From Acanthaster planci (Eukaryota; Echinodermata; Asteroidea; Valvatida; Acanthasteridae): a stretch of DNA of 27,695 bases. The position numbers were made by a program, and so were the translations under genes. A model generated the notes under the pieces. That model was not told the DNA's origin, did no database searches, and saw nothing but the letters and a program-made list of their open reading frames with translations. The stretch lies in the NCBI RefSeq assembly GCF_001949145.1, contig NW_019091411.1:360743-388437 (forward strand), read 5' to 3'. Positions 1 to 12,500 of the stretch are shown here, in pieces (the stretch's first letter is position 1; each line of letters starts with the position of its first letter).

Positions 1-449
1 TCCAACATTTCTGAACTAAAATAATGTTCGTCAAAGCATAAAGTTTTGCTTCCCAGTTGTACTTTCTCATATTGCTCACTTTGCCAACCATCGTTTCACC
101 CATGGTTCCAAGTTTAAACTCGATAAGTTTAACAAGGTGTGCGTGAAGACAACCTTTTAAGTTAAGTTTTCATCGGTTTTTGTAACTGTGGTCCTCATTT
201 TTATTGTGATTTGTGTAAAAATAGTTCAAAGCACAGTGGAAAATGTCAATTAAAGCTAGCTTGCCAAAAGTAGAACAAGTCGTGAAGGTAACGTAAAGAG
301 TTCCAAAAAAAGAATCAAGAGCTAAAATAGAGTTGAAAAAAAAAGGCTAACAAAGCGTGCAAAAGTGTCAGTCGAGGATTTGAATCTTAAATCTTGTCTT
401 GATTTTGAATATGGTATATTGATTTTCCCTTTGCTCTTTGCACCTGCAG
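1..449 (+). other. Upstream intron (3' part)
   Basis: AT-rich non-coding sequence ending in a pyrimidine tract and CTGCAG acceptor just before 450. I looked for the missing middle of PHR1 (the counterpart of the KYAVRLRN-type segment in exon 10) and did not find it, so the preceding exon lies left of the window. Nothing else recognisable. Confidence 0.7.
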
Positions 450-533
450 AGTGACGTTCCAATTCATGAGTTCCAAGAAGTCTAACAATGGAACAGACAT
501 CAATGCTGGACAGATCCCACAGTTGTTGTACAG
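450..533 (+). CDS. MYCBP2: MYCBP2 exon 1 of window: C-terminal end of PHR domain 1
   Basis: Residues 1-27 read VTFQFM...NNGTD...GQIPQLLY, the closing strands of a PHR domain; the same NGT...GQ(I/L)PQLLYY signature recurs at the end of PHR2 in exon 10. The acceptor is CAG at 447-449, leaving one base to complete an upstream codon; the donor GTAGGT at 534 leaves phase 2. Because the following residues up to PHR2 number about 360, close to the spacing in the human protein, this is PHR1 rather than another module. An alternative acceptor two bases downstream cannot be excluded without the upstream exon. Confidence 0.88.
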
Positions 534-3500
534 GTAGGTTGGCAGTGCATTGTGCTTGTACTCAACACATGGTTGATGCAGTTTGCTGCGGTCCAACAAT
601 ACATTGTTTTACATGTACTTGGATGGATTTTCACTCTACTTGACTGTGTGCGTTGATTTTTCCCTGCAGGTTACCCCAGCCTGATGTGAGTTCGTCAGGT
701 GGGTTGTCGTCCCAGACGGAACCTGTGCACATCCTCACACCCAGGTTCAGCAACACAGTCAACTCGGTAAACCATTATTGTGCTCTCGTGGCAATATTTC
801 ATCAGCACGAACGAGTATTATTTTGAAACTTGGTGACAAAATGTAAAATGCTTTGACCTCATTTTTAGCCCTACAATATTCAAGTATTGGCTTTGTCCCG
901 CAATATTTAAGTGAGCTCGTCTCTGTTGAGTCTTGGCGTAGTTATTGCCTGTGTAGTTTTGAGATAGGTGTTGTTTTTAATTACCTAGTAGGTGGTAGTA
1001 AACTACTTTTGTGGACTAAGCCTTTGAGTTTAGTGTACCTAACCTGTAGAACTGACTACCATATCAAGAATGCAGCCAGCCTTGTTGCTTTTGAATCTTT
1101 TTGCTTTGGCTTTAATACCGAAATTCATTTTTGTTATCGTATGTCTACATTTGTAACTGAATATCTGGTGATATCTGGTTTCATTTGTTCCCCCACCCGT
1201 AGGAGGTGTTCAAGTCCCTCCTTCGCCTGCTGGATTGGAGCTGGAACAAGCTGGCAGAGGGCATCTTGCTGGCTCTCAAGCAAGGAGGCAAGAGGCTGCT
1301 GGACTTCGCCCTTGACCTGGAGAGACTCATGTACATAGCCACTGCTTGCCTGCGACTGCTGCGCAGCTACGTCTGCGAGATTTATCCGAGCCCTTGTAAG
1401 ACTGCTGTAGCCGTTTTCCCCTCAGATTTTTTTTTCTTGCATGGATGAAATTCTGTACAGTTCATGTTGTGCACAGTTGAACGAAATGCTCTGTGATACA
1501 TTGTGTCTACAAAACCCTAGAACACACCCAAAGCACCCAAATATTGTTTGAAATCCGGGAAATGTCTGATGGAGCTAATGATTGCAAGGAGATGGGCATA
1601 AAGTAAACACCAAACTGGATTGCCTTTAGTCAAATTCAGGAGGACAGTAGATCCGTAGAATCAAAGAATTGTTGGATCTGAAATGGAGTCATCTGTTTCA
1701 CTATGGTATGTGTACATTCCATTACAAATAACTCATAAAGGGTTTTATGAAAAGTTGACAAGCTGGTTATCAACATTTCATACTGTGTTTTTTGTTATCT
1801 TTAAGATTATGCTAAGCTTGGGACTAAGCCCAATTTCACGGCGCTGCTTAACGCAAGCAAAAAATCGGCGCTTAACATAGCAGAAAATTCTGTGCTTATG
1901 GCGAACGTATTTCTTGAGCGAGGAATTTGGGCATGCGTACATCTCGTAACTAAGGATTCTCTGCTTAAGGGGTTAGCACAGAATTTTTGTGCTGGTGTGG
2001 TTAGTGCAGAATGGAGATCGTAAGCATGGAATTCTGCGGTAAGCAGCGCCAGATTTAAAGTGGCAGTCCTTTTGCATCAGCTTGTGAATCTAAACTGATT
2101 TAGCTGATTTTTCTATTGACACAAAAGTGGGAACTGTGTATTAGTAACTTGTGAGTGTACCTCACAGAGTGAGTCTGAAGACCTATTTTTCAATAATGTT
2201 GTTCTAGTTCACTCAGTGCAGCATCTGCATGAGAGTGGACTTTAGACGAGTGAAAAATGTCGAGGGTTTGCGTAGATATGCACTGTTCAAGGCTCTTTTA
2301 TAAAGGTCTTTAAGTCAACAGTTGATCTGGTGACTCGCGTTTTGTTTTGTCAGATTGGCTGACATTTGTTTTGCCTCTTTGTACCCTCAGCTGCCGTCAC
2401 GAAAAAGCACCCGACAGAGAACGGCCAGCTGGCTGAGTCCATTGCTGCCTGCTGCGACCTGCTGCGGGTCATCCTGTCTGATTCCACCCAGCCCGCCGTC
2501 CAACACCTAATGAACCGCACCACGGCAGCGGCGGCGGCGGCAGCAGCAACGATGGCCATGGCTGAGACGCAGCGCCTGCGGGCGCTGTGGGACAACATCC
2601 TGGCCGAGTGCCACAGGACATTGGTTGCCTGCTTCCATGCTTTCTACCCATCGGCCCAGCTCAAGTGGCTGGTCTTGTGCGAGCTGCTAGGCTCCATGAG
2701 CACTGTGAGTGTTGAAGGTTGAGATACTTCAGAGTAATTCATCAGTATATCTCAAGAAAGCCAGTGGTTTGTTCCACAAAAAAAGGGGCATAAACGGCAA
2801 AGCATATTCAACATGGGCCTTTACTGGGCTGTGGACAGATGTTAGGAGGACCAAGTTGTACTTCGTCACAACTTCCGGTTCAAATATTACATGCATGAAC
2901 CAATATCAGGCAGTTTGAAGAAAAGGATATGCAAATTCAGACAGATATTATTGGTTTGATTCAGTTGCCCATTGCCTTCTGATGAAGAGTCATAGGTCCT
3001 CCTTAAATCCATTCATAATTACATGTTTATTGTCATCACTAACAAATCAATTGTTAAAGTCTAAAACCTTTATAACAGTTGTTTTGATGTGACTGTACAG
3101 TTTTTCTTTGTTAATGAGTTTTGATAGCAGATGGATCTTGTCAAGATTGTGTCTTCTGAATGCTTGTTGTTGGACTTTAGTCCGACGAAGTGTGCATTTT
3201 GCAGAACGCCTGTCAACACAATCTTTTCTGTTTTTCTTAGTGCCCATGGTGATTGTTACTTCAAGTTGTGTGTGTTTTTTTTGAAGTTTAATCTTTCACT
3301 TTTTTCTCTTTTTAAACACAGTAGTATAAGATTTATATTGCCATAGTTACTTGTGAGAGAACTCATGCATTGTTAGTTCTTAAAAGCTTCAGCTGGAAGT
3401 ATTATTGATTTCTCATCACCCACCCCATCTTCACCCCCCTTATTTAAACGATTCCGTGCTCTCTCAGCAAGCGGAGCAGACAGAATCCAACGGTAACCTG

Positions 3501-6500
3501 CTAGCGGCAGTGCTGGAGGCCCTGTGTCACCCTTCGGTGCGCCTGTCCAGCGTCCTGCCCATCCTGAGGGACAAGGAGCGGGACGGCGAGGCCGGCCCCC
3601 CGCTGACCAAGCAGTGCTCCATGGAGGACGCCTCCCCGACCCTGGCTGCCACCGCCACCGCTGCGACAGCAGCAGCAGCAGCGACGGCAGCTGCCGCCGA
3701 AGTGAGTTCAAACTCTATGGAGCTTGTGGCTCTCATGGAAGAACGCATACAGGTTTGCATGCAACCTATTAACATTTGGTTTTGTTCTGGTAGTTATTGT
3801 AAAGCCATTCTGTGCTTAATAGCGGAGTCTGCTCAACCTAGAAAAAATTCTGAATTCTGGTGGGCTATCCGTAGTGCAGTACCTGTGTTCCACATTGGCG
3901 TAACCTGTACACTGTTATCAACTTGTTTCTCCTGTTGATTGTCGTCGTAGTTACACTAATGCTTAAATCTACACTGTCTTACTGTTGTGCTGAGGGCGTT
4001 ACGTATCAGTTTGTGTCATGTAACTGAATACGATAAAAAGCTGTCAATGATGTTTTTTTATATTTGCATAATTACAGTAAAGGGTGCATTGTTAGTAGAT
4101 TCCCTGTAAAGAACGATAAAGGTCCGTTTTAAATTTTTTTTCAGATTTGTTGACCCAACGAGTAACTTATTCCAATTCCTTGCTTGTTTGCTTTGCTTAT
4201 GTTGTGTATTTGTTATTGTGTTTTTTGAGATTTCAATAATGTATTTACTTTGTGGAATATGTAACCTTTGAGCTTTGTGGAGGGATTTTGCAGCATGAGA
4301 ATTGTTGGGAATTTTCTGAGAAAGTGGTTTTGTTTGTTGGGCAGTCATTTGTTTTCGGTCCCAGGACACGTACTCATTAACTCTGTGTACGTGTACTTGA
4401 TAACCTGTCAAGTGACATGAAAGATTTTGTTTTGGTTTTCTGCAACTTTTGTGTCTAACATCTTTTTTGCAGATGGAAGGAGGGAAGGTCAGCCCCAACT
4501 TCCATGAAATCTTGGATAGACTTCTGAACATTCTCATCAGCCCGGTGCAGCAAGCACTGAGCAAGGTGAGGACTAATCACTACTTAGTCTTCAGCCCATG
4601 AAAAATAAAAAGATTCTTAACAGAAAAAAAAGGAAAAGGAAGGTATTCTTTTATGGGAAGCTTAACTATTCATTCAGTTGAATAACTAGGACTTTTTTTC
4701 AGTCACTAGAACTGTGTAGGTACACTACTCACAAAAAATGGAGGACCACTTTCTTCTTGACTTGTAATTTTCTTTTCCAAGCAATGAGTGGGGTCCAGTT
4801 CATTTATTTTTTGTTTGTCTAGATGGTGTTCTCACTGGAATAAAAATTTAAAACATATCTCCAAACTCAAATGCACATTTTCAGCTGTAAAATATCTCAC
4901 ATAAAAAAATGTACACAAAACAAAAATGTGAGTAGTGTGTGTTCGCATTCATACCATGACTAAAGTTTTGACTTCTGTTAGATTTCAGGTGGTCACTTTA
5001 ATAAATGTGAACCGATAATTAATTTGAATTGTAAGTCTCGCCGTGGATTGTTTCATCATGTGCACCCAGTCTGTTTAAGATGTGTCACTAGGTGTTACAG
5101 CTGCCAAAATGAACTGCTGAAACCCAATACTGCATGCTCGCCATTTCTTTAACAGATTTAATCGTGCCACCGGTACATCTTTCTCATTGTTAGCATTGTA
5201 TTCCCTAAATTTTGGAACGTAAATTTGTGGACTGCCTCCCATTTATCTCTTTGTTTAACATTGCTTGATTTGTTGAATTTCATTGTTAAAACTTGAGCAA
5301 AACATTCTGAGAAATTCATTGAAAATTTTGTGTTGTTTTGGTTTCAGTGTCAGCACGAAATGCAAATATATTTGGTTATTATTTCCAACAGAAACAGTCC
5401 ACCTGTTACCCGTTGCTAGTCTCCAATACCAGCCGTCTTCTTGCCTGTGTCATTGCAGAGCTGTCAGCAGCTGCCATCTCATCAGATGTAAGTGTAGACT
5501 CGTAGAATTGGATGATGTCACATTTATTTTGTATCTCTACCAGAGAATTGAAGTTGTGTTGACAGAAATTAAGTATGATTATTAAACGGCTGATGAAGGA
5601 TGTGAACCATGTTATTGTTCATCTTGCTGAAGCGTAATTGCATTTGTGACTCATCCATACAAAATGAGTAGCAAGTCGCCAGAGCAAAATTTGCAGTGAA
5701 AGCTTTTGAAAGTGTCAAATATGTAGGAACTGGTCAGCATTTTTCATCCGCATAATGTTCATTTTCATCAGGGTGTGACTGAAAAATTCCACCAAGAATT
5801 ACTGAAAGATATGGCAATAAGACTCACTTTGCGGGATCCAGTCCGTGGTGCTTTCACTTCTCAAGGGTAGAACCACACTTGGTCACTGTTCGGCATGTAC
5901 AACTCAAGCAGATATTCTCTATTATCCAAGGGACAGAGGCTTGAGGTGGGGAATGAGAACAGGTGGAAAGGAAACACTTGTTGAAAATGCAGACCAGCAA
6001 GCGAAGCGATAAAATAGGACCTGAGATAGATACTATGGCCTGAGCACTTGCGGGGCAGAAATTAACCCCTGAGCTGTGTCAAAATGATACCTGACCGGTG
6101 CTCTGTTATCTCTGTCTCCAGGGTGAGAGCCAAGCTACGGGGCGTCCCCTCTTCAACACCCCTTCCCGTTACACCCGGGTCAGCCAGGGGCGTGGTTGGA
6201 GCACGGGCAACGGCACTCCGGACGCCGTGTGCTTTAGCGTGGACAAGCCAGGTGTCCTGATTGCTGGGTTCTGCGTCTACGGAGGAGGGGGACACTATAA
6301 CTATGAGTTGGAACTCCTGGATGGGGTGAGTTGGATGGTTAAGCGCCTGTGTTAGAACTGTACGATGACTGTTTGTAGCTAAATGGTAGAGAGTGAGTGA
6401 GTTGTTTATCAAGTGGGGGATCAAAGGACTTGCTGTGAATTTGTGTCGGAAATTTCTTGAAAAACGTGTACTAACGAGGAGCTTTTCAGTTTTCAGCAGG

Positions 6501-9500
6501 TTAATGTACATGTAGACGCGATCAGGATATCAATATCTTTTCAGCATTTCTTGTGCTGGATTTACAGGGAACCTGACAAGAGTGACAATTCAGTTTTGTA
6601 TGTTCCAGAAACTGCCTGGTTTGTCACATTCAAGTATGCCATTGTAACGTTTCTCCTGATGTGACAGAGTGAGACAGGTGCCGACGGCCACAGCCATCGC
6701 TGGAACTCACTGGAGTTGGTCAAGGGTTCTTACGGCCCCAGCGAGCTGGTCAATGATGTGGCCGAGATCAAGTTTGACAGACCCGTGCCAATAAAGGTTA
6801 GTACCCATTCCTAGAATCTGGATCACAGAAGTCTTAATGATTGACGGAAAACAACAGTTTGGATTTTGGTTCATTTCTCGCATTTGCCTCAACAGAGGTT
6901 GAAAGCTTCCCTTAGCTGGGTAACAACAAAATTCCCACCCTCTGTCTGAGAATGAGGCCGCTGCTCACAGAGAAAACTTTGGTGTGTAAGGAAGAAATAC
7001 AGAAATGATTTCTGCTGGTGAATTGTGTGAGTTTAAAGTAGCACACAATATATTGCACACCTAAGGTTGATTTGAATGTGCCTTATTGAATACCACAAGA
7101 GCGGTAACTCCTCAAATGCCATAATTGGAGTGCTGTGTTTGTATATTTAAGTAATTTGTTTTATTTTGTGCCTTCCTCGTACCTCGTTCAACAATATGTT
7201 TTCCCCCAACCTTGCCAGAGCCAACCCTGTTTTGTCAATCTTTGAGCCGTTTGTTCATTCCTAGAAATTCATTACATTTTCTCCTTTTGTAATCTGAAGG
7301 AGGGGGTGAAGTATGCAGTGAGACTTAGAAATCACGGCAACCGAACGGTCAACGGTGACGGGGGCACGACCCATGTCAAATGCCCCGACGGAGTGGTGTT
7401 CACTTTCAGCTCCTGCCCCCTGAGCAGTAACGGCACCAGCCAGACACGGGGCCAACTCCCCCAGCTTCTCTACTACAAGTACGTACAGAGAAACGTTCCA
7501 CCAAGTCTTTAATAATGACACACTTGTACAATTTATGGGTGTGCAACTCTTCCTGTGATCTGTTGATTTCCTGGTTTTCACTTACGAATTCAAAACGTAC
7601 GAAATCTTGTGCAGTTGGGAATTTCCTTTTTTTTCTTGAGCTTCCAGTTGTAGGCCCAAACTAACTACCATTTCCTTTCCATTTCTAGTCCTAAGGAAAG
7701 CAGACATGGAGGAGATTACACAAATATTGAAAAACCCACCTTTACAAAGTAAAAATGGGACAATAGAATGAAACAAGTAGCGTAAGAAAATTGGACGTAA
7801 AGATTCTGCACTCCTAAGAACCAGTTCTAAACTTGAAATAAATGGCATGTTTTGGTGCTTTGCCAGTACTGCAGCCGACACTGAGCACACTCAGACGGAG
7901 TCCCGCTCCATGGTCCTAGAGCGGCAGGCGAGGAAGAGCGCTCTGTCCATCACTAGCATCATTATCAAGGCTGCGACTGAACTCCTACACCAAGCACAGG
8001 AATTGCAAGGTCAGATCACGGACCCGGCCCTTGTTAACTTTTTGTGTTGCAGGGAGTTGGTCAATACTTATTTCAGGTAATGAAACCATGCATTTATGAA
8101 AAGTGCCCATGCAGTGTGGCTTACAAGATCAAAGAAATCTTTAAAAGTGACGATAGAGAAAACTTTTTTGGAGATTTTGGAAGAAAAGTCGAGAGAAATG
8201 TGTGTAAATCTACAATTGTGGACCTCCTTTTGTCCTATTAACACCTTTTGGGAAGAATCTCTATTACTGGTGGTCATGACTTTCAACTGCTGAGCTTCAC
8301 CAAATCATGAACCTTTTTCTTATTTTTTTTAGACTGGAAAAGGTGCATGTTTGCATGCATTGAGACAGACATGGCATGTGAAAGTGCATGGTTTCTAAAG
8401 AAGACACTAGTAATGATATGAAGAGAAATGTTGGTATTCATGTTGATCCCACATCCTTATTATCAACAAGAGTGGTTGAAACTTCCTTCACTGAATCCAG
8501 TTAGAAGACAATTCCAACTAATCCTGTAACCTTTTTTTCCTCTCCTCACTGTAGATGCAGACTTGTCAGAGATCCTTGGCTCAGCTCATCTCTTTAACAG
8601 CTTGTTACCCCTTGTCTTGGCCCATATTGGGCCGGTGGCCGTGTCAGATCCCAAGGTGCGTAACAGCGTCTGGAAACTTTAAATCTTAAAATCTGGTGGT
8701 GTTATATTCTGCTAAGCAAGTATCAGTTGTAGTTTGTTTTGCATTGTCATCTTGCCGGATCTGTGAAAATGAAAGTCGTAGAGCTTGATTCATTTTCATA
8801 AGGAACTGTGTTGCAGTTCAGACCTTTTCTGAGAACCCTTCACAAGTACATATTTGAATGGAATGTCAGATTTGAGCCGAGTCCAATGTGTGTGAGAAAG
8901 ACTATCAGTGCTTTCGCCTTGAACAGAGAAAACAGTTGAAATGTTCAGTGTTCAAATACGGTTTGAAAATCAGCATTTGAAATGGAAAAAGGATCATGAA
9001 GTAACTTCAATGAGGTCTTGAAAGGTTTTGGTAGGATTTCCACCATTACAAAGCACATTTTGGCTTGAATGGTTTCTCAAATATTGCATCTCTTCACTTT
9101 CATCAGCTACTGGAAAGCCTAGATATTTGACACATTTAACCTGTAATCTTAAATTATTGATAAAATGCTTGAAGTTACACGAGGTCTCAAAAAGGTCTGA
9201 TAATGAAGGAAGATGATTCAAACTAAAGAAGTAATGCACATGAATAATTATCAGACTTTTTCCTGTATTTTTGCCTTTTCAGAGTGCTGTACAGATCTTG
9301 GACTTGATCCAGGAGCTCCTCCCCCCAGTCGCAGCCATCAATCTCCAGTATGCCCCGCCCACTGTCCCCACCTCGGGCATGGCCAGCCACGGCGCCATGG
9401 ACAGCGCAGCCAGCCAACCCGGAGAGGCCGGGGTGGGAGTTACGACATCGTCTCACTATGCGGTGGTGGAGAGTGATCATCCGTACAAGGCTGCCACCGT

Positions 9501-12500
9501 GGCCAACTATAAGGTCAGTCAAAGCTTTCCTCTTGCTTTTGAGATCTTGAAGAAATGGGCGTTGTGTTTGATATTACATTTTGAGTCCATTTGAACTCCA
9601 GTTCACGACGATGTGTGATGCTGATGGCTGCACTCTGTGTTGTAGCATGTGCACTTTGATTTTTTTCCAGAGTTGGAGTTCTAATTACCGTATTCACTTC
9701 CATGGAACAATTGCCATTGTGTCAGTATAGCTCTTAGCCTTTTACCTGAGAATTGGTAAGCCACGTGCAGTCTGACAAACTCCAAGAATGAATGCTTGTT
9801 GGAAGCTGATGGACTGAAGGCCATTCCTGTAAACTCTGACTCCTGCAGTAGGGAGCAGAAGTTATGAGCTGCCATAGGATTCAGGACTGAGTTGTGCATT
9901 TCAGGCTGTAATGTGCATTTGTAGTTTAGCAAGATTGGAGGTCCTGCTAGTAGTAGATTCTCAGCAGAATAACTTGCATTTATCATACAGGCCTAGCATT
10001 TTCTCAGTGTCTGTCCTCGTTCGCAAGTTTTTGTTCTTGTCACTGGCCTAAAGCACTGCACATTATCTGTGTGATTGCTTTACCTTTGATTACATCAGAG
10101 ACCATGGCTTCGCATGCGTTGGTCCCACTTTTGTACAGGCCGCTGGACAATTGAAGACACGTCTAAGTTGTTGCACTTTGTACGAGTGTTTGTCCTCCGG
10201 CTTCACAATAAATCAAACCTTGGGTTTATCAGAGGGCACTTGGATTGCCACCTGCAGACTGATTGAAATGCCATTGTTACGACCTTCAGGTTACATTCCC
10301 GGAGCATGTGCAGTGGATGCTGCTGGAATTTGACCCCTTGTGTGGTACGGCCCAGCCCGAGGACGGCCTGCAGCTCTACATCCCCGCCAGGGGCATAGCC
10401 CCAGCCAGCAAGGGGGCTACTCCTGCTGTCACCTCCTCAACGACTGCAACTGCTGCGGTGACAGTTAAGAGGACCGCTGGGGAGGACTCCACTGAGGAAC
10501 TGCAGCAGACTCACTGGCCGGTGCTGAGCCGATTCCACGGTGGCAGCAACTGGCCCACGTCCGCGGTCATCCTTCCAGGTAGGATCACTGGAGATTCTAG
10601 CTTTTGAGATGTTGAAAGTCTCTACTCCTGGAACTCTTTTTTCTTTCGTAGCTTCACCAGATTGTTGCCTACAATAAAGTTTACCTTTGACCCTATAAAA
10701 TAAAGCATGAAGTTTCACCTGCCATGCAGAATGGCCTCTATTGATTTCGCTGTTGGCTAACATGACGTTTTGTTACAGCTCTACGCTAGTCTTTTAAAAA
10801 CCACTACAAAGTTTGAGTGTTCAGTTTGAGTGACCTCAGAACAGGGATGCATCTGAGACAATTAACCACTTTGTGCCAGTGGTAGTTATCAATGTTGCTG
10901 ATGCTGGGACGGGATAATTATCATTTTTTTCTGTTTTCAAAATTCTTAAAAAATTCATACCTTCATTTACTGGACACTTACACCTCCACAAAGGACTGGC
11001 TGGTTTCTACTCCATTCCGACAGACAACATCTATTGACACCCGAGTATTTCAGCCAGGCCTGCCGCCTTGTAAAATGAACCCAGATTTTGCGGTGTTACG
11101 TAATTTTCTTTTGTTTATGAAACTAGCACAGTACGCTGCTGACCTCTTTTCAATAGGGGCCAGATTAGCGTGCAGCGGTACTGTGTGGCTTATCGCTGCG
11201 GAGGTGGAGCGCTTTTGGCCCTGGTGGTAATCTGCTCGCGCTAAATCCCCCAAACTGTGGTATACTGTTTCAAAACAATGCTGGATTATCTCCACTATTG
11301 AGAGTGAAAAAATGTCTGTAATGCCCAGCAGCTTGGTCTTTGTTACGAGTATGGGCTTTTGTTAGAAGGCCCAGTTCCCTTTGTCTGATTTCGGAGACCT
11401 CTGCCATGCATAGAAAGAATACGGTTCCGGTACCAGCAACCCTGGCGGCAAGTGGTTAACAATAGTAGCTAGAGGAAAGTTGGAATTGCGCTATGTTGAC
11501 TCGTAATGGATGCCTTCCTGTCTCTGTAGGTAATGAGGTTACATTCTCCTTAGAGACTGCATCAGATTACATGAAGGATGAGAAGGCCAGTACCTACGGC
11601 TTCAAGTGTGCCATCGTGGGCTATGAGTGGTCAGCTACTGAAGAGGTAAGACTGATGTGCAATGGTTTCTTCATAGCATGTGACAAGAATTCAAGCACAG
11701 GGAACTTTGAACTCAGCAAGTTCAACTCACATGTGGAATGAACTGAAGAAAATCGTACTAAAAAATTGAAAGAGTATGTGTTTTGAGGCATCTTTTCTTG
11801 TGATTCTCAATTTGGTTTGAACTGGTGTTCTCAAATGGCTGGATGTCTGTGCCTTGCGTTTTCAGGATATTCCTTTGGTACATTTTTTTCCCAATCATTG
11901 GTACGGCACTGATTAGTCTGAAGAGTGAAACAGAATCCTGTGCCAACTGATGCAGATGTATGAATAGAGTGGCCAAGACGAAGCCTTCAATTTGTTATGA
12001 GCAGAATATTTACTGGGGTTGATGGAAAAGGAAAATCCTGATTCAGAAATTGAGTGGCAAGCATATGTTGGTTGCACCACAGAGTGGCTGGTGCATTAGT
12101 TTCGGCGCACTATGAAGTAACAGTCTATCCATAGACTTTGTGCACATGGCGCATACGTTCACGGTGTGGCAACTTTCCAGGATGGGTCAGTTGGTGTGAC
12201 CGATGGTTTGTTGTTTTTAAACAACCAGGGTCTGGTGCAGCTGGAGAAGGAATTAGCCTACCTGGGCGGCATGTGCGCTGGATCTCTGCTCAGGAAGGAT
12301 ATCGTCCTGCCTCCTGTGCTAGGGGAGGACGGGGAGGAAGAGATTGAGCCCATCGCGGAGGTAGCTCAGCAGGTCAGTACTCAAGGGGGCTGTGGATGTA
12401 GGGGTTGGGTCAACTCTGTGGTGCCTTGATTGGCTGACATGCTGTCGGTGGACTTGGGGAATTTTTTCAGAAGTTAAAACATTCCTGTTCCCTCTGGAAC

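Noticed and set aside
853-1338. A 161-codon + frame overlapping intron 2 and exon 3
   Set aside because: It reads exon 3 in the wrong frame; the conserved leucine-rich frame starts at the CGTAG acceptor at 1202.
4058-4564. A 168-codon minus-strand frame
   Set aside because: Covers exon 6 antisense plus AT-rich intron; no family similarity and Lys/Asn/Ser-rich composition typical of translated intron.
5283-5585. A 100-codon + frame over exon 7
   Set aside because: Out of phase with the gene. The supported reading is the 96-bp exon 5392-5487 with consensus splice sites in phase 0.
10892-11230. A 112-codon frame inside intron 14 that might be a transposase remnant
   Set aside because: No DDE-type motif or recognisable similarity; it lies inside the TTAA-flanked element and is best treated as non-coding.
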